This document shows positions 17,101-23,359 of a DNA stretch of 33,435 bases, one piece after another. The translations under genes and the position numbers were made by a program. The notes beneath the pieces were generated by a model. The model saw only the letters and a list, made by a program, of their open reading frames with translations. It searched no databases and was not told where the DNA came from. Positions within the stretch are counted from its first letter, which is position 1. Every line of letters begins with the position of its first letter. Source of the DNA: Clostridia bacterium (GTDB lineage Bacteria > UBA6262 > WVXT01); the NCBI GenBank assembly GCA_009619095.1, contig WJOT01000041.1, forward strand, positions 1 to 33,435, in the 5' to 3' direction.

Positions 17101-17144
17101 CTCTGTGCACTATTTAAATCCTTTAAAATATCCACCTTAAACAC
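14139..17144 (-). CDS. UvrD/Rep-related protein with C-terminal PD-(D/E)XK nuclease (AdnA/AddB-like subunit)
   Basis: A 1001-aa partner of the following helicase-nuclease. Walker A is intact ('GPAGSGKSEV', residues 29-38), but other helicase motifs are altered: motif II reads 'LLDDFQNID' rather than DExQ, motif V reads 'MTVQRASGKFFPIVF' with the usual His replaced, and motif VI reads 'LAISRARKRL'. The nuclease domain looks intact ('FSGRIDRLDRLEGGVEEVIDYKTGKN', 'FQLPIYFFG'), with Cys in 'YSECPAKFFFSFLLK' and 'CWNCDFNFLC' for an Fe-S cluster. Both subunits therefore carry motor plus nuclease, as in AdnAB. The start codon is GTG with no strong ribosome-binding site, and a second GTG lies three codons on, so the exact start is uncertain. 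The last codons overlap a repeat (AAAAAGTGACA). Confidence 0.85.
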   Translation of the reverse strand: MFKVDILKDLNSAQREAVAHRGRPLLLLGPAGSGKSEVLKRRIEHLLSSGIVPSERILVFTDQEEMVGVLRGHLEPGYGEFWVNSFTGFCKRVLRKNYNRVPGIYPNFQVLDGLEERLVLSKILKGLKLNYYGKVQRTLGFLDEVVDFIDLWKLNPQVSLPDYGKFRDLKRIYRDYQDYLHRENRLDFRDLVLKTIQLFKSHRDILKNYRERFRHILLDDFQNIDLNQYELFALLALKKQEVFFSGNEEESVFRFRGALPQEVKRKFLTEFEPQIISLSEIPISSPEITLVKCGSGSEEALFIARKVYGLTRQGYHYCDIVILCRGVSREIKNLENALKIYDIDYTVMGGIAFFKQPEIVQIISILKCIWGQEEEMNTHLLRALSAPEFNIDTVDIQRLVTYSERKGLPFLAVIKTVVKKLPQDFSQAGSSTSYPGWGLNEDTISSLGEFLGTLEEMKREAKKESLERLIYRVFLRFGYLQAGTKNKRLAQNLSYFLEVVKKFQKIENNLSFFDFMSYLDEMLTSYGREEAITFIPQEDSVRIMTVQRASGKFFPIVFVTGLVEGKFPRDLPESSLLGLGEKKKLKLNPLPELSQHLKEEERIFNLAISRARKRLYLTYGKTYESNRDSFLSSLVLKFVEAEREDELLEKCRSRGMEFLDKPSVLGPEEKDEILTREDLVNFWLTTGSKDLEGLLEEIDREKYNEIMRIKGEFDQESLWDKVKISPDYRFSGYKLESYSECPAKFFFSFLLKIWIKPRPALIFGRLLHSILASFHEKYNSKDALHSSYAKRDIQKEIKKVFSQEGGSFSTLFEKDVYQRLASRILLRYLDKEKERESFSIEDTEKKFTWQIDGLTFSGRIDRLDRLEGGVEEVIDYKTGKNPFMEFRLCRKMNEGESFQLPIYFFGAREDLNRPVKRLSIYWLRKGLQNSKANIKATVEEGKQYSAQGVVLSTKECLESALKHLREKAKEILQGYYPQKPRNCWNCDFNFLCDKKITEEKK

Positions 17145-17245
17145 CCAATTGCCTGACCACGGCCTATTTTACCATCCCTGGTGCGACCTTGCCACCAATC
17201 CTGATTCGCTTAAGCAAGTTGTTAGATATCTGATTCCAATTCAAA

Positions 17246-17265
17246 TAATTAAGTATTGTGTCCCC
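17246..17265. repeat. Solo terminal repeat of family A (TAATTAAGTATTGTGTCCCC)
   Basis: This is an exact copy of the 20 bp inverted repeat bounding the element at 8310-8407, followed by ATAATTCTCCCCATAATTCC, which resembles the direct repeat after the other copy. The transaldolase stop codon (17249-17251) lies inside it. The rest of the 17145-17245 gap shows no gene or clear signal. Confidence 0.75.
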
Positions 17266-18400
17266 ATAATTCTCCCCATAATTCCATTTTTTCTTTCAAA
17301 GTGGTCAGGAGATTCTGAAAAGATTTTTCGAATGCGTTTACTCCTTTTCTCTGAAGAGTCTCACAGACCTCATCTAAATCGATTCCCGCTTTTTCCATCC
17401 GGGAAAGAACTTCTTCCACTCCACCCAAATTCTCTTCCAAAGATAACCTCGGCTTTCCGTGGTCTCTGAAGGCATCCAGCGTCACTTGAGGAATAGTATT
17501 TATTGTATCAGGGCCAATCAATTCCGCCACATACTTCACATCACTATAAGCAGGGTTTTTAGTGGAGGTGCTTGCCCAGAGTGGTCTTTGAACTCTGGCC
17601 CCTCTTTTTTCCAGGTCTTTGAACTTTTCTTGAGAGAAAATCTCCTTAAACTTTTGATAAACCTTCTTGGAATTGGCTACTGCTGCTTTTCCCAAAAGCT
17701 CCTGTAAATCTCTTTTCCTTTCAGGGTCTTTCTCCGATTCTGTCAGTGAACTAATCTCTTTATCCGCCAGTGTGTCTATCCTGCTCACAAATAGACTGGC
17801 CACCGAAGCCACTCTCTTAAAATCTCCTCCCTCTCTGGAAAACCCTTCCAGTCCCTTAATGTATGCCCGGGCAACGTTTTCGTAATGGGACAAAGAGAAG
17901 ACGAGAGTAGCATTTACATTAATGCCTTTCGATATCAGACGCTCTATTGCCACAGCCCCTTCTTTTGTTGCCGGGACTTTTATCATAATGTTTTCTCTTC
18001 CTATTCTCATAAACAATCTTTGAGCCTCACAAATAGTCTGGTCAATATCGTATGCATATTTAGGAGGAACTTCGATACTCACATATCCATCTTTTCTTTC
18101 TGTTTCCTTATATATTTCGTAAAGAATATCTGCCGCCAGAGTCACATCCTTTATTGTCAAGCTCTCATATACCTCTTCGGCAGTCTTATTTTCTCCAGCC
18201 ATTTCTTTAATTTCAGGGTCGTATTCGTTACTTTGAGTAATTGCTTTTTCAAATATCGTGGGATTGGATGTAACTCCCGAGATGCCATCTTCTTCCACCA
18301 TCTTTTCCAGCTTTCCCGAAGTGAGAATAGACCTCTCAATGTTATCATACCAGATGGACTGTCCAAAATTCTTAATCTGATAAACTGGATTCTTTCCCAT
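17249..18400 (-). CDS. tal: Transaldolase (long form)
   Basis: A 383-aa transaldolase of the pentose phosphate pathway, moving a dihydroxyacetone unit between sugar phosphates. Class I aldolase-type TIM barrel features are visible: 'SIWYDNIERSIL' at the start, 'GISGVTSNPTIFEKAI' (strand 1), 'GYVSIEVPP', the Schiff-base lysine in 'ENIMIKVPATKEG', 'GINVNATLVFSLSHY', 'VASVASLFVSRID' and 'RPLWASTSTKNPAYSDVKYVAEL'. Length and the late 'TINTIPQVTLDAFRDHG' fit the longer tal group found in actinobacteria and many other phyla. The last residues (about ELWGELWGHNT) and the stop codon are read from a family A repeat, so the native C-terminus has been altered. GGAGAGG precedes the ATG. Confidence 0.95.
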   Translation of the reverse strand: MGKNPVYQIKNFGQSIWYDNIERSILTSGKLEKMVEEDGISGVTSNPTIFEKAITQSNEYDPEIKEMAGENKTAEEVYESLTIKDVTLAADILYEIYKETERKDGYVSIEVPPKYAYDIDQTICEAQRLFMRIGRENIMIKVPATKEGAVAIERLISKGINVNATLVFSLSHYENVARAYIKGLEGFSREGGDFKRVASVASLFVSRIDTLADKEISSLTESEKDPERKRDLQELLGKAAVANSKKVYQKFKEIFSQEKFKDLEKRGARVQRPLWASTSTKNPAYSDVKYVAELIGPDTINTIPQVTLDAFRDHGKPRLSLEENLGGVEEVLSRMEKAGIDLDEVCETLQRKGVNAFEKSFQNLLTTLKEKMELWGELWGHNT

Positions 18401-18422
18401 TTCTATTTTCCTCTCCCAAGAC

Positions 18423-19649
18423 TCACAAAAGGCTTATCTGTTCCGGCTCTATTTTCTTTTCTTCTTCAAATATCTTTACTTTCCCATAAACCCCGTCATA
18501 TCCGGGAGAAACCTTTATTTTTCTCTCCCTTACCCTGGCGATACCTTCAGCAATTTTAGGATGAACTTTATAAATTTCATCAACAGGAACTTCTAACATA
18601 ATTTTGAATTCACTGCCAAATTTTTCAATCAGGTAGTAGTATAACTTATCCACTTCTGCTGACTTGGAAGTCTTTCCAACCACCTCACCGATTACTTCCT
18701 TTAAAAGAACGAAACTCCTAAAAGGAATTGCGCCCTGAGGTTTGAAGCCGATTTCTCTGTCGGCAAGTTCATACACGCGATGCATAACTCCTATAGTGAG
18801 AGGTTTGCCACAACCGGGACAAATATTATTATGACTCTTTGTCTCTTGGGGAGAAAGACACACGTTACAATTCCTGTGACCGTCATAATGGTACTTCCCT
18901 TCCTGGGGAAAGAATTCTATAGTGCCCAGGAATTTATCCTTCTCTTTATTCTTTATTGCAGAAACTATCTCCTTATAGTCAATTTTGCAATTAAAAATAT
19001 TGGCTTCCCTTCCTAAATTAGCAGGAGAATGGGCGTCACTATTAGAAATTAAGGCAAACCTGTCCAGATTAGAGAGAGCCCAGTTCATTTCAGGGTCGCT
19101 GGACAATCCTGTCTCCAGAGCATAGATTTGGGAAGTCAATTCCCCAAAGCATTCTTCTATGTCGTCAAACCCGGAATTTGCTCCAAAGAGCGAAAACCAA
19201 GGAGTCCAGATATGTGCCGGCACAATAAAACATTCACTGGAAGCTTCCAACACAATCTTCGCTAACTCCTTTGCTGAAAGTCCCAGGATAGGTCTTCCGT
19301 CAGAATGCAAATTACCGATTCTTGATAGTTCCCTATTCACCTTGTGGACTACCTCAAAACTGGGAGCAAAAACGAGAATATGAATTTTTCTTACCCTTCC
19401 CCCCTGGGAATAGATACAACTTATCTCGCTAGTGAGAAAAAAATGGACTCCCCCATACTCATAAACACCATAACTCACTGGCTTGAGGCAATCTTCAAGT
19501 TCATCCAGCCAGTGGGGATGAGTAAAGTCTCCTGTTCCTAAAATATCAATCCCCTTAACCTTAGCACGCTGACTTATCTCTCGAATGTTCATCTCGCCGG
19601 AAGTAGCCCTTGAATATCGAGAATGAATATGAAAATCAGCGATTAACAT
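18423..19649 (-). CDS. Endonuclease Q family protein (PHP-type DNA repair nuclease)
   Basis: A 408-aa protein matching endonuclease Q, an enzyme described in Thermococcales and some bacteria that nicks DNA 5' of uracil, hypoxanthine and abasic sites. The PHP-like N-terminus has 'ADFHIHSRYSRATSGEMNI', 'GTGDFTHPHW' and 'LTSEISCIYSQGGRVRKIHILVFAP', with further metal-ligand regions in 'IVPAHIWTPWFSLFGANSGF' and 'ALISNSDAHSPANLGREAN'. A zinc finger (CNVC, then CPGCG, about residues 256-278) and the region 'FRSFVLLKEVIGEVVG' follow, as in EndoQ. GAGGAAG precedes the ATG. The VanZ-like gene upstream overlaps it by 14 bp. Family assignment is firm; the exact lesion specificity of bacterial members is less so. 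Confidence 0.88.
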   Translation of the reverse strand: MLIADFHIHSRYSRATSGEMNIREISQRAKVKGIDILGTGDFTHPHWLDELEDCLKPVSYGVYEYGGVHFFLTSEISCIYSQGGRVRKIHILVFAPSFEVVHKVNRELSRIGNLHSDGRPILGLSAKELAKIVLEASSECFIVPAHIWTPWFSLFGANSGFDDIEECFGELTSQIYALETGLSSDPEMNWALSNLDRFALISNSDAHSPANLGREANIFNCKIDYKEIVSAIKNKEKDKFLGTIEFFPQEGKYHYDGHRNCNVCLSPQETKSHNNICPGCGKPLTIGVMHRVYELADREIGFKPQGAIPFRSFVLLKEVIGEVVGKTSKSAEVDKLYYYLIEKFGSEFKIMLEVPVDEIYKVHPKIAEGIARVRERKIKVSPGYDGVYGKVKIFEEEKKIEPEQISLL

Positions 19650-20019
19650 TTTTCTTCCTCACTATCAAAAAGAAGAGTATCAATCCTATCCCAAATGCGT
19701 CTATTAGAATATCGTAAATCGACCCGTGTCTGGTGGGAACAAAACTCTGATGGATTTCGTCGGATATTGCATAAAGCAGGGAAAGCGCCCCGGACCATGC
19801 ATAAACCTTTGTCAGATTAATCTTAATCGAGTGGAAAATCGCCCTCCACACAAGAAAGGCGAGTATTCCGTATTCAGCAATATGGGCAATTTTTCTGAGG
19901 ATTATATCCCAAATTCCCCAGGGCGTTGCAAGGCTAGGAAGGCTAGAGAGGTAGAAAATGATGCCACACCACAACCCCACTGGTAGCCACAGCCTCAAAA
20001 ACAGAAAAATCTTCCTCAT
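19636..20019 (-). CDS. VanZ-like membrane protein
   Basis: A 127-aa protein with four predicted membrane segments: about residues 8-26, 48-64, 74-90 and 103-122. The VanZ-family signature is plain: 'WCGIIFYLSSLPSL', 'KIAHIAEYGILAFLVWRA' and 'YAISDEIHQSFVPTRHGSIYDILIDAFG'. The biochemical role of such short VanZ proteins is unknown; the name comes from teicoplanin resistance. Its 3' end overlaps the endonuclease Q start by 14 bp, suggesting co-translation. Ribosome-binding site is weak (AAAGAGAG). Confidence 0.88.
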   Translation of the reverse strand: MRKIFLFLRLWLPVGLWCGIIFYLSSLPSLATPWGIWDIILRKIAHIAEYGILAFLVWRAIFHSIKINLTKVYAWSGALSLLYAISDEIHQSFVPTRHGSIYDILIDAFGIGLILFFLIVRKKNVNR

Positions 20020-20048
20020 CTCTCTTTGCCTTGAACATCAATCGTTAC

Positions 20049-20243
20049 TCATTTGTAGCATTCAATAAATTTTTCTAAAGACCTGTCGTAAGTCCTCTCT
20101 ACCTTGGAAGGGAAAAAACATGCCGGCAGTTCTCTCGACCTCCAGTGGTATGCTATACACTCGCAACAAATCCCTTTTCTGGAGCAAGGCTCATAAGTAC
20201 AGTTACAATTCTTCCGATTTCTGTTTTCGTTACACTCTCCCAT
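20049..20243 (-). CDS. DUF6485 family small cysteine-rich protein
   Basis: A 64-aa protein starting [34 protein letters not shown] reject the longer ORF start because this ATG has AAGGAGATAGAA directly before it and the extension is repeat-derived. Seven cysteines in the first 30 residues (C4, C13, C15, C20, C26, C27, C29) suggest a metal site. '[24 protein letters not shown]' completes the pattern I recognise from DUF6485 proteins of Desulfo-type and candidate-phylum bacteria. Function is unknown. It lies between VanZ-like and DUF3467 genes in a same-strand run. Confidence 0.8.
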   Translation of the reverse strand: MGECNENRNRKNCNCTYEPCSRKGICCECIAYHWRSRELPACFFPSKVERTYDRSLEKFIECYK

Positions 20244-20259
20244 TTCTATCTCCTTTCCA

Positions 20260-20286
20260 TGTAAAAAAGGGGACAGGCTGCTTTTT
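20260..20286. repeat. Family E repeat (TGTAAAAAAGGGGACAGGCTGCTTTTT)
   Basis: Matches 14080-14106 with a single A/G difference. The flanking A and T runs can pair around GGGGACAGGCTG. It lies directly upstream of the ribosome-binding site of the DUF6485 gene, just as the other copy lies directly upstream of a helicase-nuclease start codon. Confidence 0.7.
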
Positions 20287-20307
20287 TGAAAAAGTCCGTT
20301 CCTCTTT

Positions 20308-20601
20308 TTAGAAGCCGATTCTTTTAGACAGCTCACCCGCTGCTTTTATCTCTCCGAATTTCTCTTCATACCTTTTAATATTCTCTTGTAGGGCAAGGAG
20401 TAATCTCTTGGTATGGCCAGGACTTGAGATTATTCTCGCCCTCACTTTCGCTTTCGGCTCCTGGGGCTGAACGTAAATGAAATCCATTGTAAACTCAGTC
20501 TCACTATGCCTTATAAAAGCCAAATTGGCATATGCCCCTTGAGCCATAACATCATCCAATTGGATTCGAATTTGCACCTGCTTTTCCTGTTGGTCGGGCA
20601 T
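20308..20601 (-). CDS. DUF3467 family protein
   Basis: A 97-aa protein starting [47 protein letters not shown] trim the track ORF to this ATG since AAGGAGGTTAGAG lies right before it. 'IQLDD..AQGxYANLAxIxHSxxEFxxDFIxVxP' and '[33 protein letters not shown]' are the conserved core of DUF3467. No enzymatic motif is seen; the function is unknown. It lies between the Minf_1886 and DUF6485 genes, and a GCGAAGC/GCTTCGC hairpin separates it from the former. Confidence 0.85.
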   Translation of the reverse strand: MPDQQEKQVQIRIQLDDVMAQGAYANLAFIRHSETEFTMDFIYVQPQEPKAKVRARIISSPGHTKRLLLALQENIKRYEEKFGEIKAAGELSKRIGF

Positions 20602-20693
20602 AACTCTAACCTCCTTGCTTTGTCTTCCCCATTTAGTATAAATGTGGCGACCTTTCTGATATTTCTTCGGCTCAGTCATCTTTATAATCTGAC

Positions 20694-20711
20694 GCGAAGC
20701 TTACGCTTCGC
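20694..20711. repeat. Short intergenic hairpin GCGAAGC-TTAC-GCTTCGC
   Basis: A perfect 7 bp stem with a 4-base loop followed by CTAC (GTAG on the minus strand). It resembles in layout the other GTAG-associated hairpins at 10941 and 31383, and lies between the Minf_1886 and DUF3467 genes. Confidence 0.5.
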
Positions 20712-20728
20712 TACTCCTTTCTCATATA

Positions 20729-21085
20729 TCAATATTTATAACCTTTATCAAAGGCTTCCTTGAAATCGTACCCGCACTTGAAATCCTCAATACTATCGTC
20801 CTCTGTCTTAGCCAAAAGTCCAGTATCCACCATATTGAAAACTATATTGCCAAAATCTTCCGTCCTTTTTACTCCCCAATTCTCAAAAACCGTGCGAGCC
20901 ATCAGCCCAAAACATTCCAGACCATATTCCTTAATGCCCTCAAGGAGTCTTTGACCACTAACATGTCTCGGCTTATCAAATTTACTTTGTGTGTAATTTA
21001 AAGCTCCCATAACAAAATCGTAAGCCTCGACTTTATAGCGAGAGTCCTTGACTACAATTTCCTCCACAATCTTCAAAAAACTCAT
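20729..21085 (-). CDS. Minf_1886 family protein
   Basis: A 118-aa protein that I recognise as the Minf_1886 family by 'ALNYTQSKFDKPRHVSGQRLLEGIKEYGLECFGLMARTVFENWGVKRTEDFGNIVFNMVDTGLLAKTEDDSIEDFKCGYDFKEAF', conserved over almost its full length. I start it at MSFLKIVEE (GAGGTGAAGAATAAA upstream). No catalytic motif is evident and the function is unknown. It follows the orphan PD-(D/E)XK nuclease gene by about 40 bp, so the two are probably co-transcribed. Confidence 0.85.
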   Translation of the reverse strand: MSFLKIVEEIVVKDSRYKVEAYDFVMGALNYTQSKFDKPRHVSGQRLLEGIKEYGLECFGLMARTVFENWGVKRTEDFGNIVFNMVDTGLLAKTEDDSIEDFKCGYDFKEAFDKGYKY

Positions 21086-21126
21086 TTTATTCTTCACCTC
21101 TAATAACCTTTCCAAACGCTCCTACT

Positions 21127-22038
21127 TTAAACTTCGCTCAGGCAAATTCTCTTGAAATTACAGGAGCTACAGATTTCCCGGTTGAGTGTCTTGGCAAAAT
21201 TATCCTGGGAAGCTATATTCTGAACAGGGTCTGCCAGTAATGACTTCATTTCCCTGATACTCTTTCCCATATATCCCTTAATCTCTTCTATCTCTCCAGC
21301 ATCCAACTTGTTTGTAATACCCCTCTTATGGTACAAATTGTACTCAATCGTTTTAACTTTTTCCGAATCCACATTCCAGTGGTCAATTGCAAATAAAGTG
21401 TAACAACCAAGTTGAATGTCGCTTCCAGCACGTTCAGATTTACCGGTTTTCCAGTCTATTATGATAATACTGCCATTTCTATCTCTGTAAGCAAAATCTA
21501 ACTTGACATTGATTTTGGTATCTTCGAAGAGGAAAGCCTGAAACTCCTCTATGGGCAACCAGAGTGAAAAGTCGATATTCTTAACCATATCAAAAATATC
21601 TGAACTATAAAAATTCTGAATGCATGTCTCTACGTGCTTCCAGAGGTCTTTCCATTTCTCATCTTTCACTTCTATATCATATTCGTGCTCAAATAAGGCG
21701 CAGCTTTTAGGGTCTTGCCAGTACATTTTGTTCTTTGAGGATTCGAAACCGTGCCGCATCTCTTCCCTGGTTAAATTGATGAGGCGATTCATCAGTGGCA
21801 CTCTGCCAGACTTCGTCTCCTCCAGAACATTCTTGATAACCTCATGAACTACTCCCCCTGCCCACATAAATCTGTTCTTCAGTTTCCCCAGAATGTATAT
21901 CTGCCTGACCTCGTCAGGAGCATCAAACTCCCAACCACCCCAGTGTCCATAATAACTGTAATAGTATTTTCTGCGGCATTCCCTGAAAACACTATTTCTC
22001 GAATTTGACCAGGAGAATTCGTTCTTTAATTTCCCCAT
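21127..22038 (-). CDS. Orphan PD-(D/E)XK nuclease with probable Fe-S cluster (PDDEXK_1/Cas4/AddB-like)
   Basis: A 303-aa stand-alone nuclease of the RecB/AddB/Cas4 type. The N-terminal 'SRNSVFRECRRKYYYSYYGHW' holds the first Cys; the active site is 'VKLDFAYRDRNGSIIIIDWKTGKSE' (Asp, Asp and Lys); a QxxxY motif is present in 'DIQLGCYTLFAI'; and the C-terminus 'REICSSCNFKRIC' provides three more Cys. The arrangement Cys...CxxCx5C is that of the Fe-S-stapled nuclease fold. There is no helicase part and no cas gene nearby. It resembles the nuclease domains of the two helicase-nucleases 4-8 kb away, but is encoded with Minf_1886/DUF3467 genes. Its substrate is unknown. Confidence 0.85.
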   Translation of the reverse strand: MGKLKNEFSWSNSRNSVFRECRRKYYYSYYGHWGGWEFDAPDEVRQIYILGKLKNRFMWAGGVVHEVIKNVLEETKSGRVPLMNRLINLTREEMRHGFESSKNKMYWQDPKSCALFEHEYDIEVKDEKWKDLWKHVETCIQNFYSSDIFDMVKNIDFSLWLPIEEFQAFLFEDTKINVKLDFAYRDRNGSIIIIDWKTGKSERAGSDIQLGCYTLFAIDHWNVDSEKVKTIEYNLYHKRGITNKLDAGEIEEIKGYMGKSIREMKSLLADPVQNIASQDNFAKTLNREICSSCNFKRICLSEV

Positions 22039-22072
22039 TTCTCTTCAACCTCTTCTTCCTGTTTTCGGTAGC

Positions 22073-22089
22073 CGCAACCTTAGGTTGCG
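22073..22089. repeat. Short intergenic hairpin CGCAACC-TTA-GGTTGCG
   Basis: A perfect 7 bp stem with a 3-base loop between lemA and the orphan nuclease gene, preceded by GGTAGC. Layout is similar to the GTAG-associated hairpins elsewhere in the window. On the minus strand no T run follows, so it is not an obvious terminator. Confidence 0.5.
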
Positions 22090-22095
22090 TTCCCC

Positions 22096-22662
22096 CTAAA
22101 ATTCAACCCGGGGGGCTTCAGCTTCTTCCTCTCCAACTTCGAAATAAGTTCGCTGCTCATCCAGATCTCTTTTTTTAGCAAAGAAGCGCCCAAAGACTTC
22201 TCTAATATGGGCATTAAACCCCTTGACCGCTCGATTATACCTCACCCTGGCCACAGCAATTCTATTTTCAGTCCCCGCCAGTTCGTCCATTAGCCTGATG
22301 AAGGTCTGATTGGCTTTCAAATCAGGATACCGCTCAACTATTACCAGAAGACGGCCTAAAGCACTGTCCAATTTTGTGGCTGCCTTAATCTTTGCCGGAA
22401 TTGTTTTTGCTCCAGCAAGTGCTGCGCGCGCATCGGCTATGTGAGTAAATACTTTTCTTTCATGTTTCATATATCCTTTAGCTGTAGCCACCAGGTTGGG
22501 AATTAATTCGCTTCTCCTCTTGAGCTGTGTATCAATCTGAGCCCAAGCCTCATTCGCCTCTTCATCCATTCTCACTACGCGATTAAGGCCAGAAATGTAC
22601 CAAGCAGCCCCCACAAAAATTAAAAAAACAAAAATAACCAGAAAAATCCATGCCTTTTTCAT
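22096..22662 (-). CDS. lemA: LemA family protein
   Basis: A 188-aa LemA-family membrane protein. An N-terminal membrane segment (about residues 4-24) is followed by 'EEANEAWAQIDTQLKRRSELIPNLVATAKGYMKHE', the LemA hallmark, then 'LGRLLVIVERYPDLKANQTFIRLMDELAGTENRIAVARVRYNRAVKGFNAHIREVF'. The extracytoplasmic part is helical. AGGAGGAGG precedes the ATG. LemA genes are often next to TPM-domain genes, as here, but in this genome a long palindromic repeat array separates them. Molecular function is not well established. Confidence 0.95.
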   Translation of the reverse strand: MKKAWIFLVIFVFLIFVGAAWYISGLNRVVRMDEEANEAWAQIDTQLKRRSELIPNLVATAKGYMKHERKVFTHIADARAALAGAKTIPAKIKAATKLDSALGRLLVIVERYPDLKANQTFIRLMDELAGTENRIAVARVRYNRAVKGFNAHIREVFGRFFAKKRDLDEQRTYFEVGEEEAEAPRVEF

Positions 22663-22713
22663 AATTTCCTCCTCCTTTTGTGAATCAGTAAGTGTTTTCC
22701 CTCACCAATCTGA

Positions 22714-22970
22714 AGAAAATAGTTTGTGAAGAACGTTCGGAATTTCAGCCAAAAAGCGAGAACAAGTGTTCCCCGAGGAAACACTTCCCGATTGAAAATC
22801 GGGATGCTTCACTCATTTGTTTCCGAGCAAAAATTTGTTCGACCCCCGCTCTGCGGGGGAAGTTTATTTTTGCGCCCTGCAGAGCCCGAAGTTTCCCAGC
22901 GGTAAAAAATTCCTCGCCGCTCGAAAAATCAACTCTTCCCTGTTTTTTTTCTGCCCCCCTTTAAAGAAAA
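22714..22970. repeat. Palindromic repeat array, unit 1 (divergent)
   Basis: The right half (about 22875-22970) is nearly identical to the equivalent part of unit 2, including the 37 bp spacer TCTTCCCTG...AAAGAAAA. The left half is diverged and carries extra hairpins (CCCGATT-GAA-AATCGGG, about 22788-22804). The apical hairpin here is CCCCCGC-TCT-GCGGGGG. No credible ORF is present, and the short track ORFs across it are not gene-like. Confidence 0.75.
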
Positions 22971-23178
22971 GTTGATTTTGAAGAGCATTGGAATTTTAGC
23001 GAGGAAACGAGGCTGACAATAACTCTTCCAAGCAGAATTTTGTTTGAGCCCCCGATAAATCGGGGGCGAGTTTAATTCTGTGCCCTGCAGAAGCCGAAGT
23101 TTCCCAGCGGTAAAAAATTCCTCGCCGCTCGAAAAATCAACTCTTCCCTGTTTTTTTTCTGCCCCCCTTTAAAGAAAA
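22971..23178. repeat. Palindromic repeat array, unit 2 (208 bp)
   Basis: A 171 bp imperfect palindrome beginning GTTGATTTT (22971) and ending AAAATCAAC (23141), with an apical hairpin CCCCCGAT-AA-ATCGGGGG, then a 37 bp spacer. Nearly identical to unit 3 and spaced from it by exactly 208 bp. Confidence 0.9.
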
Positions 23179-23347
23179 GTTGATTTTGAAGAGCATTGGA
23201 ATTTTAGCGAGGAAACGAGGCTGACAATAACTCTTCCAAGCAGAATTTTGTTTGAGCCCCGATTTATCGGGGCGAGTTTAATTCTGTGCCCTGCAGAAGC
23301 CGAAGTTTCCAAGCGGTAAAAAATTCCTCGCCGCTCGAAAAATCAAC
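23179..23347. repeat. Palindromic repeat array, unit 3 (169 bp palindrome)
   Basis: Same as unit 2 except that the apical stem is one pair shorter on each side (CCCCGAT-TT-ATCGGGG) and a few bases differ; the trailing spacer is missing. The array ends about 12 bp before the stop codon of the TPM-domain gene. Confidence 0.9.
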
Positions 23348-23359
23348 TTTTCTTACTTA

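Noticed and set aside
16873-17469. 198-aa plus-strand ORF spanning the gap between transaldolase and the helicase-nuclease gene
   Set aside because: It covers the antisense of two real genes and a repeat; no recognisable domain and no ribosome-binding site.
17885-18559. 224-aa plus-strand ORF
   Set aside because: It is antisense to transaldolase and endonuclease Q, both clear genes. The composition (Phe, Ser, Leu, Cys rich) is typical of a shadow frame.
22714-23350. CRISPR array
   Set aside because: The repeats are about 170-208 bp, palindromic and only three in number, with a constant spacer; no cas genes are present. The orphan nuclease resembles Cas4 only in fold.
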